A DNA stretch of 64,000 bases. It comes from Trogon surrucura. Lineage: Eukaryota > Chordata > Aves > Trogoniformes > Trogonidae. The stretch covers positions 146,525,578 through 146,589,577 of the forward strand of contig CM036617.1 of the NCBI GenBank assembly GCA_020746105.1, written 5' to 3'. This document shows positions 25,561-35,225 of this stretch, piece after piece. The first letter of the stretch is position 1, and each line of letters opens with the position of its first letter. Both the position numbers and the translations under genes were made by a program. Below the pieces are notes generated by a model, which ran no database searches, had not been told where the DNA came from, and saw nothing but the letters and a program-made list of their open reading frames with translations.

Positions 25561-26754
25561 TGTTAATCTGGGTGGTAGACTAAGAAGGTCTTGAAGTCTT
25601 GAATGTGGGTCACTTTTAAGGCAAGTTTTCTTTGTGAATCAAAAATGAAGTGCACAATCTCTCTGAAGCAGCATGGATTGCTAATTCCCCCCCCTTTTTT
25701 TTTTCATATACGTATATAATTTCTCTCTCATGCTTGTGATTGCGTACACACAGAGACACTGCACGCTTTTTATAGTTAATAGGGCCCTCAGCATTTTTAA
25801 GCCTTCGCCTTCACTAGACTAATTTGTTTTATTCTGCTTTCCTTCTGTTATAGTGTGGTAAGTGTTTGAGTTTAGTTTAAGTGAAGTTCCTTGTGTTCAT
25901 TCTGCATGAAGGGCACCACAGAAGTAATACAAGAATGACTGAACTGATTGAATGAATATACTACTCCCCGCTATGTTCTCTTCTTCACTGGTATTTAAAA
26001 GGAAGAGTGATAGAGAGCTTTGTAGATGTTATTTGGACAGCTTATTTTTGTTGTGCAGTCTTTCTACCATTTCTGTACTTACAACATCAAAATATTTAAC
26101 CAGTGGAGTCATCATGAAATATTGACTATCTGTTATGGTACAACTTGTTCTTAAACTAGAGGGAAACCACCACAAAGGTAGAAGGAGCATTCTCAATGCT
26201 CTTTTCCAGGACATCTTTGTAGTGGGCCACTGTAATCTGACAGGAGAAGGCAAAGCTGAATAATGGTCAAACAAGTCTTCCCATAGCTCTCCAAAACTCC
26301 GGGAAACAGTGTTTACTTGTACCTTCGGACTCCAGCAAACCCACCACAAGAGGCTAAGCAGGGCTATACTCGCAGTGCAACGTGGGCAATAAAGAAAACA
26401 AGTAAGTCTGCTCTTGCTGAATAACTTAAAGGATTAATGTGACTGCGATGTACGAGACCTCACCTGAAAAACTCTGTACAAAGGAAGTCAACCACGTTCA
26501 AGAAAAAGGAACTCTGAGCAAAGGCATATTCTGAGAAGGAGAGAAGCAGAGGACCTATGTTTTGAGAGGATACTAAAACCAGCCTGGCATTTTTAACCTA
26601 GCAAAGGGGTATCTATGAACATATCACAAAAACATATGCCAGGGATGGAGAAGAGATAGTTAAACTCAGTATCAAAATAAAAGATCAAATGCACTTAACC
26701 AGTCACAAAAACTGCAGAAAATTAGAAGATGAAAGAAAGTCCTCAAACATTAAA

Positions 26755-26932
26755 TTACTGAGTTTTTGAAGAGCATCTCCAGAGATGTTGTGGGAACGAA
26801 AATGAAACTGCTTGTAAAATACAATTCAGTCAGTCTCTGTATAAAGGAGGATGTGATGTGATTGCTTATGATAGTTGGATGGTTGTTAGGCCTTGATGAC
26901 TGAAGAGGTCCCTTCCAATCTTGTGTTAATGG
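26755..26932 (+). mobile_element. Degraded CR1 LINE 3' end
   Basis: Near 26775 CTCCAGAGATGTTGTGG resembles the CR1 coding stretch CCCAGGGAGGTTGTGG. At 26875-26922 a GATGACTGAAGAGGTCCCTT word followed by CCAATCTTGTG matches the CR1 3' UTR. The middle is poorly preserved and the 8-mer tail is absent, so this is an old copy. Confidence 0.55.
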
Positions 26933-29900
26933 ACACATAAAAGAAATCAATTTCATAGAAAAATGGTCCCAGTTGGAGTAATAGGACAAATGGAACTTTC
27001 ACATTTATTGATAAATTCTGCAATTTTTATCCATAAACTGTTGGACTGTTAGAATTATGCTCTGAATATTATTAACTCTGATTAAAAATTACGTCCAAAA
27101 CATTTATGACTAAGTGAGCACCTTTGGACTTCTTCTAGTGTCCATCATACTGTGGTAGCTGGTTATCTCATCTGAGCTCGCAAGCGGAGTGATTTTGAGT
27201 GAAGCTTGAGGTTGGATAATGGACATAGAGAACTGCCAAGTGAATCTTTGGCCTGTTTTCTGCATCAGTAATAAGCAAATGTTTTGCTGAAATGATATCA
27301 ATGGATCTGCAACTGCCAAGAAGGTACTTTTCCAAGTAAAACATAAAAAGGACTTCTGGGGTTTTTTTATGGTTATTAAAAATCATGGGGTGCTTGGTTT
27401 TCCTACCGACTTGACTAGAATCTGTCATAGGACAGACATCTGTATATGTGCCTGTAGTTTCAGCTATAAGGTATTTCTCCTTGTTCTTCTCTTCAGCCAA
27501 TGGCTCTCGAGTTTTTTGGACTGGTGAGCCACTTCTCAGCCTTCGTAACGTCTCAAGTACTTACTTATACTGAACACATCTTCCAGTTTAAAATACCCCT
27601 GGGGCAACTATGGGTCTTGCACACTGTGGTGTACACCATAGAACACCACTTGTACACCACTTAGTCAACATTAGAAAGCTACTGTGTTGCATAGCTGGAA
27701 CTATTAAGAAATAATTATTTTCTTTCACAAGGTGGCTATAATTTGTGATTGACTGCAGTAGTCAATGATTTCATGCAGTTAATAGTTTTTGCCTTTTTTG
27801 GCATAAGAATACATATTTTTGTTGCTTCTTATTTTTATAAATGCAATCATTCTTTATTATTATTATTATTGCTGCTGTCATTAATACACCATGGAATTAA
27901 GGGTCATCTTTCCGATTACTCACAAATACAGTCTGCTTTGTCTGTGGTCTTTCCTGCCCTGGTGAGCAGGGCCATTTTCATGGCGTGGTACTGCTCATGT
28001 CCTCCAGCAGGCTGAGCATAACTGCATAAGGCATAGTTTGGCCCTCAGACCTTTAGTGAGCTAAAAAAGAAAAATCAGGAAAAGTTTCTGGCACTAGTGA
28101 ACCAGGTCTTTGAGAGTAGAGAAGATTTAGTACCTATTTTTAAATTGTCTTTTCCTGTCTACTTGAATCAGGCTTTGCCAAACACATCGCTGTTAGAAAT
28201 ATTAGCCTATTGTAATACCAGGGGCTGTGGTCAGATGTAAAAGTAATTTTCTCTCACCACAGTCGGACAAAGTAGTTTTGTATGATGCCTGCATGTATTT
28301 TCCTTACCACAAAGGCCAAATCCTTGCCTGGCGTATTTAACTGCCTCAATTAGGTAGGTTTTGTGTGGTCCTCCTATGAAGGTGTGGTCACATACCAGTG
28401 TCAGTCCCCTTCAGCTGCAGCTGTAGCCCATAGAGCTTGTAATACAGCTAATTTTGTAATTAACACGTGCGACTACCTAGTCACTGATGTTTCAGACTTC
28501 CCCATGCATTTGATAGATTCCTCATCTTTCTACCCTCCTTATTTAGCACAGAACTTGTTGCAAAATGCTGACGTATGTATGGGAACCCACTCAGGAAGTG
28601 CGTGTTTGGATCTAAGGATGAGTCTGTGCTAGTCAGGCTCTGAGTAATGTGAAGAGATCCTTCAAAATGAGGGATGCTGCATAAATACAAGGTACTAACG
28701 CAGTACTAAGATTTGTCAAATTTGTGCTTCTAAGACAATAATGATGGTAGTTTAAAAATTAAAATGAGAACTACATACTGAGTCTAACTCTTATTTCCCA
28801 AACAGCATTTAAAATCGTATTGATTTTAAGGGCATATATTTCTCAGTGAGAATTTTTTTTATTAAAGGAAAAAAAAAATGCTGACTGAGAACAGCCTGGT
28901 TCTAGAAAGAGAATCACAGACCACCCAGATATAGTTTTTACAAGTCCCAATTTATGAAGGAATGCCAGAATGTTATCTCCTGGGGTTACTGAAGAAGAAA
29001 TTAGTGTCTGTGCACTAGAGGCCATTTGTTAAGTCATAACTTCAAAACAGAAAGAAAAAGGAAAGAAAGGATGGTAAGTTAATATTATTATATTTAAACC
29101 ATGATTCTCCATTGCTGTTGCCAAAATCTTTTATGGAAAGTGCAACATTACAATTAAAAATGCAGTCAGTGTTACAATTAAAAATGTAGTCGGTAGAAAA
29201 AGCCATAGTACCATGAGTACACCCATATGGCATGCTGGAGTATAGGCAAACATACAGATCTTACTGAAAAAAACCCACACCCAAACCACAGAAGCCGAAT
29301 GACATGAGGCAAAGCTTATTCTTCTGTAAGGATATATTCTGACAACCAGCTATCCAAACAATGACGCTGCTGCAGATGTTTATGAGGTAATTGACAGTCA
29401 TGATGCACAAATGCTACTTAAAGGGTATTACAAAATAAGGATGGAAGTGGCCTTTTAAGCTTGCACGAGGCAGGGAAGCAGGCAGAGCAGAACAGACGGG
29501 ATTTCTTACTGCTGCCTTTTACTTGCCGCATGGCTTCTCTGGTGAAATTTTACAAGCTTTCGTGATGCACTAACGCTGATAAAGAGCCAGAGAGGGTGTG
29601 CATTATATTTGTTTGGAGCTGACTCGGAGGGGGGTTTTATGAATACCTGCCCTGCCCAGCCTGTCCCCAGTGGTCTGAGGAACAATTTGGCTGTGCCTGG
29701 TTTGCTGTAAGTCATAGCCTTCCAACCCAGTCAAGTATCTGATGGTTTTCCCCGGAGCTGCTTTCTTCCACACAGGATTTCTTAACATGCTTCAGGCTGG
29801 TTTGTAGCCTGGCAAATGGCTGGTGGAAAAAGAATCTTTTTGATTTCATGATAGAGAATGGCTTGATTTTTGGTTGATTTGGGTTGTTTTTGTTTGTTTG

Positions 29901-30418
29901 GGGTTTTTTATTCTCATGTGTCAACAACTGGCCAGGCCTATCCAAAAGACATCCCTTTGAGATATAAACATTTCCTGGGAAATTTGCACTTTGCAGGTAT
30001 AATGCCGAATGGCAGAAAACAAGGTGTTCTACTGGAAACTCTCTGAGAGTTTTAACTACAGCTGTCCCTAGCATCCCAGCTATGACATATGGTTCTCTGC
30101 TGTCACGAAAGCTGGGACTGCTGATGCGATAATAATAGCCTATAAACACCTCTATCCAACTTCTCATAAAATACCAATCATGGAGCATTATTCAGTAAAT
30201 TCTGCAAGCCACATTTCCCTAAAAACCAAACACCAAACAAAAGAATTATAATGCAAGCCAAAAAACTCAACCCCCAAACCAAACTATACCACTTCAGTCA
30301 CCTTCCAGTTTAAACATTCATTACAGAGAATACAACCAGTGCGCACAGAACACACTCCTTTCTGCAATAGCTTCCACCAAGGTTTTATTACTGCCCTGTG
30401 CAGAGTTATAAAAAAGAA
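26933..30418. other. Unique non-coding sequence, no gene recognised
   Basis: No gene or transposable element was recognised. It contains a short (TTA)n run at 27854-27870 and a 24-bp tandem duplication at 29148-29195. The minus frames at 27168-27500 (110 codons) and 29712-30188 (158 codons) have no motif I can place. Confidence 0.5.
29148..29195. repeat. 24-bp tandem duplication, two copies
   Basis: Two adjacent 24-mers beginning TTACAATTAAAAATG differ at only a few bases (GCAGTCAGTG against GTAGTCGGTA). The high identity implies a recent local duplication. Confidence 0.9.
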
Positions 30419-30515
30419 GAGAAAGAGAAAGAGAAAGAGAAAGAGAAAGAGAAAGAGAAAGAGAAAGAGAAAGAGAAAGAGAAAGAGAAAGAGAAAGAGA
30501 AAGAGAAAGAGAAAG
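30419..30515. repeat. (GAGAAA)n hexanucleotide microsatellite, about 16 units
   Basis: Sixteen uninterrupted GAGAAA units, then a G-interrupted unit. Because the period is a multiple of three, the array keeps frames open on both strands (Lys-Glu and Arg-Lys dipeptides on plus, Leu-Phe on minus). The apparent proteins there are artefacts of the repeat. Confidence 0.97.
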
Positions 30516-31589
30516 GGAAAGAGATCAGGGGAAAACAAAAGAAATTCACAACAACAAAGTTACAGAACATAGGGATCAGTCTCATTAAGGAAGAGAACTT
30601 TATGAAATATATTTACAGAAAAGAAAACGAGAAAAAGAAGAAAAGAGTACTGTACCCACTCCACTAGGGAAATAAAAGAGGCGACCAGCCTTATACCAAC
30701 AGAAAGAGGCATAGAATTACTAGAAAAACAACTATAAAGACATCGTAAATCAAACAGCATAGAGTTTAGAACATCAAAAACACAGAAATTTTCATCTATT
30801 ATTAATTATGATAAAAAATTCTATCTCAGAATATTTTACACAGCAGCTGTTGCCAAGAAAATCTACATCTTCTTGAGCTGAGAAACTTTAAAATCAGAAG
30901 CAAATCTTCGCCATAGCCAGTAGAGATAGCGCAGATATTAACAAAGTATTTCAATGTCTTCTTTCAAATTTCCAGTCAATTAAAAATACAAATATGAAAT
31001 ACAAAAACTATTTTAATTTTTTTGATCTTATTTAAATATTTAACTGAGCCCAAATATCCTGGTGTCTATTTTGTGTGTATGTGCACGTGTTATGAAAATC
31101 CAGTCATCTCTCTGAAATTGAGTTACGACTGTTAATCCATGTGGATTAGTAGTTCTAAAAAGTAATTTACTTGTTTAATTTTTTTCCTTGTAGAAATCTG
31201 ATGAGGTTGAGAACCACTTCTAAAGACAGTGTCAAAGTTAGGACACACAAAATTTGCTTCCTCATGAATCTTGTTAGCACCAACTCCAGCAGGTAACCTA
31301 CAGTAACAAAATTGCTATCGTTATCTTCCTATTAATGTGTGTGTATAATTTCATATATTTTAAGGACCTTGTTCGGGATTTGAGTCTAGAAATATAGGTG
31401 TTTGCCTACATTTTCCTGAACAGGATTTTGACCAACCGCAGGACTGGTTTTTGTACAGCTTGACACTTTGGCCTCTGTAATCTACTGCATCTCCTCATGC
31501 ATTTTGTCACGCAGTAATTTAGATTGCAGGTTCCTCAGGACAGTGTTTGTGTGCTATAGATATTGACAACATTTACAGCAATAAAAAAT
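30516..31589. other. Unique AT-rich sequence
   Basis: No gene was recognised. An inverted pair TAATCC...GGATTA (31133-31148) forms a near-palindrome of two OTX/bicoid-type homeodomain words. Confidence 0.5.
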
Positions 31590-31720
31590 AGCATAGCATA
31601 GCACAGAACAGAACAGCACAGAAAAATTTCAGCTTGAAGGAGTCTTTGACAATCATCTACTCCAAAAGCCTGACCAGTTCAGGGCTGATGAAGTTAAAAC
31701 ATGTTAGCTAAAAGATAAGG
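31590..31720 (-). mobile_element. CR1 LINE 3'-end fragment
   Basis: AGCATAGCATAGCACAGAACAG is a decayed inverted CR1 tail. It is followed by CAGCTTGAAGGAGTC and ATCATCTACTCCAAAAGCCT, the inverted CR1 3' UTR. The right boundary is uncertain because similarity fades between about 31700 and 31760. Confidence 0.7.
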
Positions 31721-33087
31721 CATACAAAAATATTAAAAAACTAGCTTGATAAAACAGAATGCTCCATTTTATGGGTAGGAGGAGAATTTTCAGGGAAAAT
31801 ACCAGTTACAGCAAGCAGCAATAGCCAAGTCAACTCTCATGGTTAGTATTTGTCAACAGTGTAACACATTTGCATCAGTCAGGAAAGTCATCGAAGCTGT
31901 TCACTTGGAAGAATTATTGTCTCTTGTTCTTGAAGCAGCAGCGAAATGACAACCTATAAAATGCTTGCAAAGAGTTGAAAGGAAACATTTCAGGCACTGC
32001 CTGGAAAATGTGTGACTAAGGCTGTGAGAATAATTGTTTTTTTTCAGCTAGAGTGCCGAACCTAAAAAAGAGGGAGAAAAAATAAGTTAGAATCAAACCA
32101 AATGGAACTTCATTTTTTTTGTTGTTTTTCTTGCCAAAATGGAAATCTGAAAACATTTATTTAGTGTAAAATGCAAACATACATTCCATTTCATCCAAAA
32201 CAAAAATGTTCATTTTGAAGCATGAGGAGGAAAAGTAAAGGAAATAAAGGGCTGGGATTTGCCAGATTTTCAGAGGTGGCAGTGGTTTTTACCTAGCGCT
32301 GGTATGGGGGATGTTACATATATATATGACTATTATTTGAAGAGTGGCCCCCCAGTTCATAATGTGACCTCAGCACAGAGACAGAAAGTGCAGGCTTTCA
32401 CAGGGGTGAAAGGCTCTGCCCCAGCTTTGTGCCCACAACACAGTCCGCAGAAGCTGTTTCCTACCACACTCGATGGGATCCTCTGCATTCCTGTGAGCGC
32501 TCCTGCTTCACCTGGCTACCAGCTCTTGCTCCGTGCTCCACGTGTGCAGCTCTTCCTTTTCATCTAGGGGACTGCCTGAAGCAGGATGTTGAATGCAGCT
32601 GCCTGAGCCACCAGCTGTAAAAAAGCCTTTTTTCTCCATAGCTCTCTTTTGCTCTTTGCCACAGTGATTATTTAAGCACATCATACTACTTTGGCTTCAT
32701 AATAAAGTGGAACAGCTCTCTCAAGAAGGATTTAGAACCACTTTCCTGAATATCCTGTTGAGAGGCGGTGAGGGGACAGATGTATGAAGCAGATCAAGGT
32801 CTCTCTCAGCAACGTCCAGGGGAGAGTGAGTTCTCAGTTATGTTGTAACTGCTATTTGTGACGTGCGCACATATTCGATGTACATGCAATGTAACGAGCT
32901 AAATGAGTCCTAGTTTTCAAGTACCTGGCATCTGCGGTGTCAGTCCAACATAACTCGGGTTGTACGCCAATATTTCTTTCCTGGAATCACAAACGGGACC
33001 ATAGGAGCTCTAGGAAGGGTAAGAGTGCACAGACAGTGCACTCTGATCCTTGTTAAGGATCTAATTTGATGCTCACTCAACCTTATA
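31721..33087. other. Unique non-coding sequence, no gene recognised
   Basis: No transposable element or domain signature was found. The open frame at 32259-32567 (plus) has no recognisable motif. Confidence 0.5.
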
Positions 33088-33669
33088 TATTCACGGAGAA
33101 ATTCAGTTTGGAAGTGACCTTTTGGAGGTCTCTATTCCAACCTCTTGCTCAAAGCCAGGTCAACTCTGAGCTCAGCCTAGGCTGCTCAGAGTTTTATCCA
33201 GTTGGATTTTGAAACCCCTCAAAGATGTAGACTGCACAGCCTCTTGGGCAGTGCTAGTGTGTGTTGCTCTCATGGGAAAGAATTTTTCCTGGTTTCAATC
33301 TCTCTTTCTTCAACTTAAGTCTCTTGTCTCTAAACCTCCCACCATGCACCACTGAAGACCCTGGCTCTGTTTTTTCGATCACCTCCCTGTAGGTAGGGAA
33401 GTGCTGTTAGGACCACTAGAGCTGTCTCTTCTCTGAGCTGAACGAGCTCAGCTACCTCAGCCTCTCCCTACAGGGCAGGTGCTTCAGCTTCTGACCATCG
33501 TGGTGGCCCTCTGCTGAACCTGTGATACTTTGTCATTGTCACTGAGGGGCTCTTCTTTCCTGGTGGCAGGGCTCTGCATTTGGTCCTGCTGAATTTAATG
33601 AAATTTTTGTTTGCCTCTTCTTCTGACCTGTTTGAGTTCCTCTGAATGGCAGTGTCTGCCCTCAAGTGT
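33088..33669 (-). mobile_element. CR1 LINE, 3' part of a copy split by an LTR
   Basis: Inverted CR1 sequence starts with a decayed 3' end (GTTTGGAAGTGACC, CTATTCCAACCTC) and proceeds into the ORF2 region (CTGAGCTGAACGAGCTCAGC, CAGCCTCTCCCTACAGG, GCCCTCTGCTGAACC). The element stops at 33669 and resumes at 34872 on the far side of a solo LTR. It is therefore older than the LTR insertion. Many substitutions and stops leave no intact frame. Confidence 0.92.
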
Positions 33670-33858
33670 TGTACTGGGTTGGCCTGGACGGATTTTGGCG
33701 GGGCGTGGGGGGAGCTGCAGGGTGGCTTCTGCAAGAAGCTGCTAGAAGCTTCCCGAGTTTGATAGAGCCAATGCCAGTCAGCTCCAAAGAGGGACCTGCC
33801 ACTGGCCAAGGCTGAGCCTATCAGAAAAGTGACAGGAGAGGAACGCCTCTGTGAAAAC

Positions 33859-33869
33859 ATATTTAAAAA
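33859..33869 (+). promoter_or_regulatory. TATA-like box of the LTR
   Basis: CATATTTAAAA lies about 190 bases into the LTR, the position of a core promoter in the U3 region. The same word is conserved at 57380-57386 in the second LTR copy, which supports a promoter function in the ancestral virus. Current activity is unknown. Confidence 0.6.
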
Positions 33870-34689
33870 CGGGGGAAAAGAACTGTACAACAACAGCTGG
33901 CACAGAGATGGAAGAGAGAGAATCTGTGAAGACACCAAGGTCAGTGAAGAAGGAGCGGGGGGAGGATGAGCTCCAGGCGCTGGAGCAGAGAGAGTCCCCC
34001 GGGTCCGTGGTGAAGACCATGGTGAAGCGGGTTGTCCCCCTGCAGCCCATGGGTGGGTTGTAGATGTCCACCGTGAGGGTCACTGTGTAGATGTCCACCG
34101 CGTAGAGGACTCCACCATGTAGAAGACTCCACGCCATGTAGGTGGATGCCTGAAGGGAGCTGTAGCTCGTGGGAAGCCCACATCAGAGCAGGTTGCTGGC
34201 AGAACCTGTAGCCTGTGGAAGAGAGAAATGCCCACTCTGGAGCAGGTTGGCTGGTGGGACTTTTGTGACGCTGCGGGGGACTCACGTTGGAGCAGTTTCC
34301 CCTGAAGGACTGCGCCTCAGACTCAGGGGTGGGCTGCCCCTCATGAGAAGTCTCACATTGCACAGTTTATGATGAATTGCCCTTCGTGGGACGACTCACG
34401 CCAGAGAAGAGAGCGTGAAGCTTGTCTCCCGTGGGAGGGACCCCACCGTGGCCCTGGGGAAGAGTGGAGAGTCCTCCTGCGGAGTGAAGAAGCAGTGAAA
34501 CCAACGTTGGATGAACTGACCGTAACCTCCATTCCCTGTCCCCCTGCGCCGCTCGGGGGGAGGAGGTGGAGAAACCGGGATTGATGTTGAGCCCAGGAGG
34601 AAGGGAGGGATGGGGGGAGGTGTTCTGCTTTTTAAGATCTGTTTGCTTTTTCTTATTTCTCACTATTCCTCTCTGATTGGTTCTCTTAA

Positions 34690-34695
34690 TAAATG
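34690..34695 (+). terminator. LTR poly(A) signal AATAAA
   Basis: Canonical AATAAA about 170 bases before the LTR end, followed by T-rich and GT-containing sequence. It would define the R/U5 boundary of the LTR. Confidence 0.65.
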
Positions 34696-34871
34696 TAATT
34701 GATTTCCCCAAAATTTTGCCCGGGACAGTAAATGAGAGTGATCTCCCTGTCCTTATCTCAAACCTTGAGCCCTTTGAAATATTTTCTCCCCCTGTCTAGC
34801 AGTGAAGGGGAAGTGAGAGAGTGACTGTGTGGGTACTTGTCTGCTGACCAGGGTCAAACCATGACAAGTGT

Positions 34872-35225
34872 AACTGAGTGGTTCCCCCAAACTGGTGTCA
34901 TCTTCAGACTTGACAGGAGTGCAACCCATCATCTCCTATGGGTCATTCATAAAGATATTAAGAAGTCCAGGTCTGGTTGCAGGCACACAGATAGAGTATG
35001 ACCCATTAACCATAACTCTCTGAGCCCGAACATCCAACCACTTTTTTTACTCAACTAGTTGTCCACACATCCAAACTGCGAAATTTCAGCTTGGATGCAA
35101 GTGTACTCTAGGAGAGAGTGCTTAAAGCCTTGTTAAAGTCAAGGTAAATGGCATCTACTCCTATTTTATCATATCAAGCAACTAGGTTGATCAGGCATGA
35201 TTTACTCAGTGAAGGTTCCGTATTC
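34872..35225 (-). mobile_element. CR1 LINE, 5' part of the split copy
   Basis: This continues the CR1 interrupted at 33669. Inverted ORF2 (reverse transcriptase region) sequence is recognisable from words such as CTTGTTAAAGTCAAGGTAAA and TTGATCAGGCATGATTTACTC. Frames are broken. The right boundary at about 35225 is the 5' truncation point and is approximate. Confidence 0.85.

Larger units (their letters stand above)
21181..26754. other. Unique non-coding sequence, no gene recognised
   Basis: A long AT-rich stretch without recognised transposable elements. It includes two conserved-looking blocks annotated separately (24420-24790 and 25265-25560). The frame at 24680-25030 (plus) is proline- and serine-rich in its second half but unrecognised. 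The minus frame at 26029-26349 is discussed among the rejected items. Confidence 0.5.
33670..34866 (+). mobile_element. Solo LTR (1197 bp), ERVL-like, inserted in CR1
   Basis: The element opens with TGTACTGGGTTGGCCTGG and closes with CAAACCATGACA. A TATA-like CATATTTAAAA lies at 33859-33869 and a poly(A) signal AATAAA at 34690-34695, so transcription would run on the plus strand. About 170 bases of downstream LTR sequence follow the poly(A) signal. Between promoter and poly(A) signal lie degenerate repeats of about 45 bp built around GGAGCAG and ACTCACG words (about 34050-34480). It is GC- and CpG-richer than its surroundings. No proviral genes adjoin it, so it is a solo LTR. The short frames inside (33851-34063, 33941-34363 minus and others) are not genes. 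A second copy of the same type lies at 57201-58052. Confidence 0.93.
33665..34871. repeat. Perfect 5-bp target-site duplication of the LTR
   Basis: AGTGT at 33665-33669 and again at 34867-34871 immediately flank the TG...CA ends of the LTR. The 5-bp size fits ERVL-class integrases. The adjoining CR1 sequence continues without loss across the joined site. Confidence 0.9.

Noticed and set aside
26029-26349. Minus-strand 106-codon frame as a processed pseudogene
   Set aside because: Its residues look protein-like in places, and an alternative frame gives AHYKDVLEKSIENAPST with stops on both sides, but I recognise no family and see no poly(A) tail or target duplication. A translated search would decide.
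27168-27500. Minus-strand 110-codon frame beginning MAEEKNKEKYL
   Set aside because: The composition is plausible for a protein but there is no domain, and a second minus-strand frame overlaps it. Not enough to call a gene.
30284-30667. Lys/Glu, Arg/Lys and Leu/Phe dipeptide proteins
   Set aside because: They are translations of the GAGAAA microsatellite on both strands, not conserved coding sequence.
33778-34711. Several overlapping frames of 70-140 codons on both strands
   Set aside because: They lie wholly or mostly inside the solo LTR, occur in multiple frames, and match no retroviral protein.
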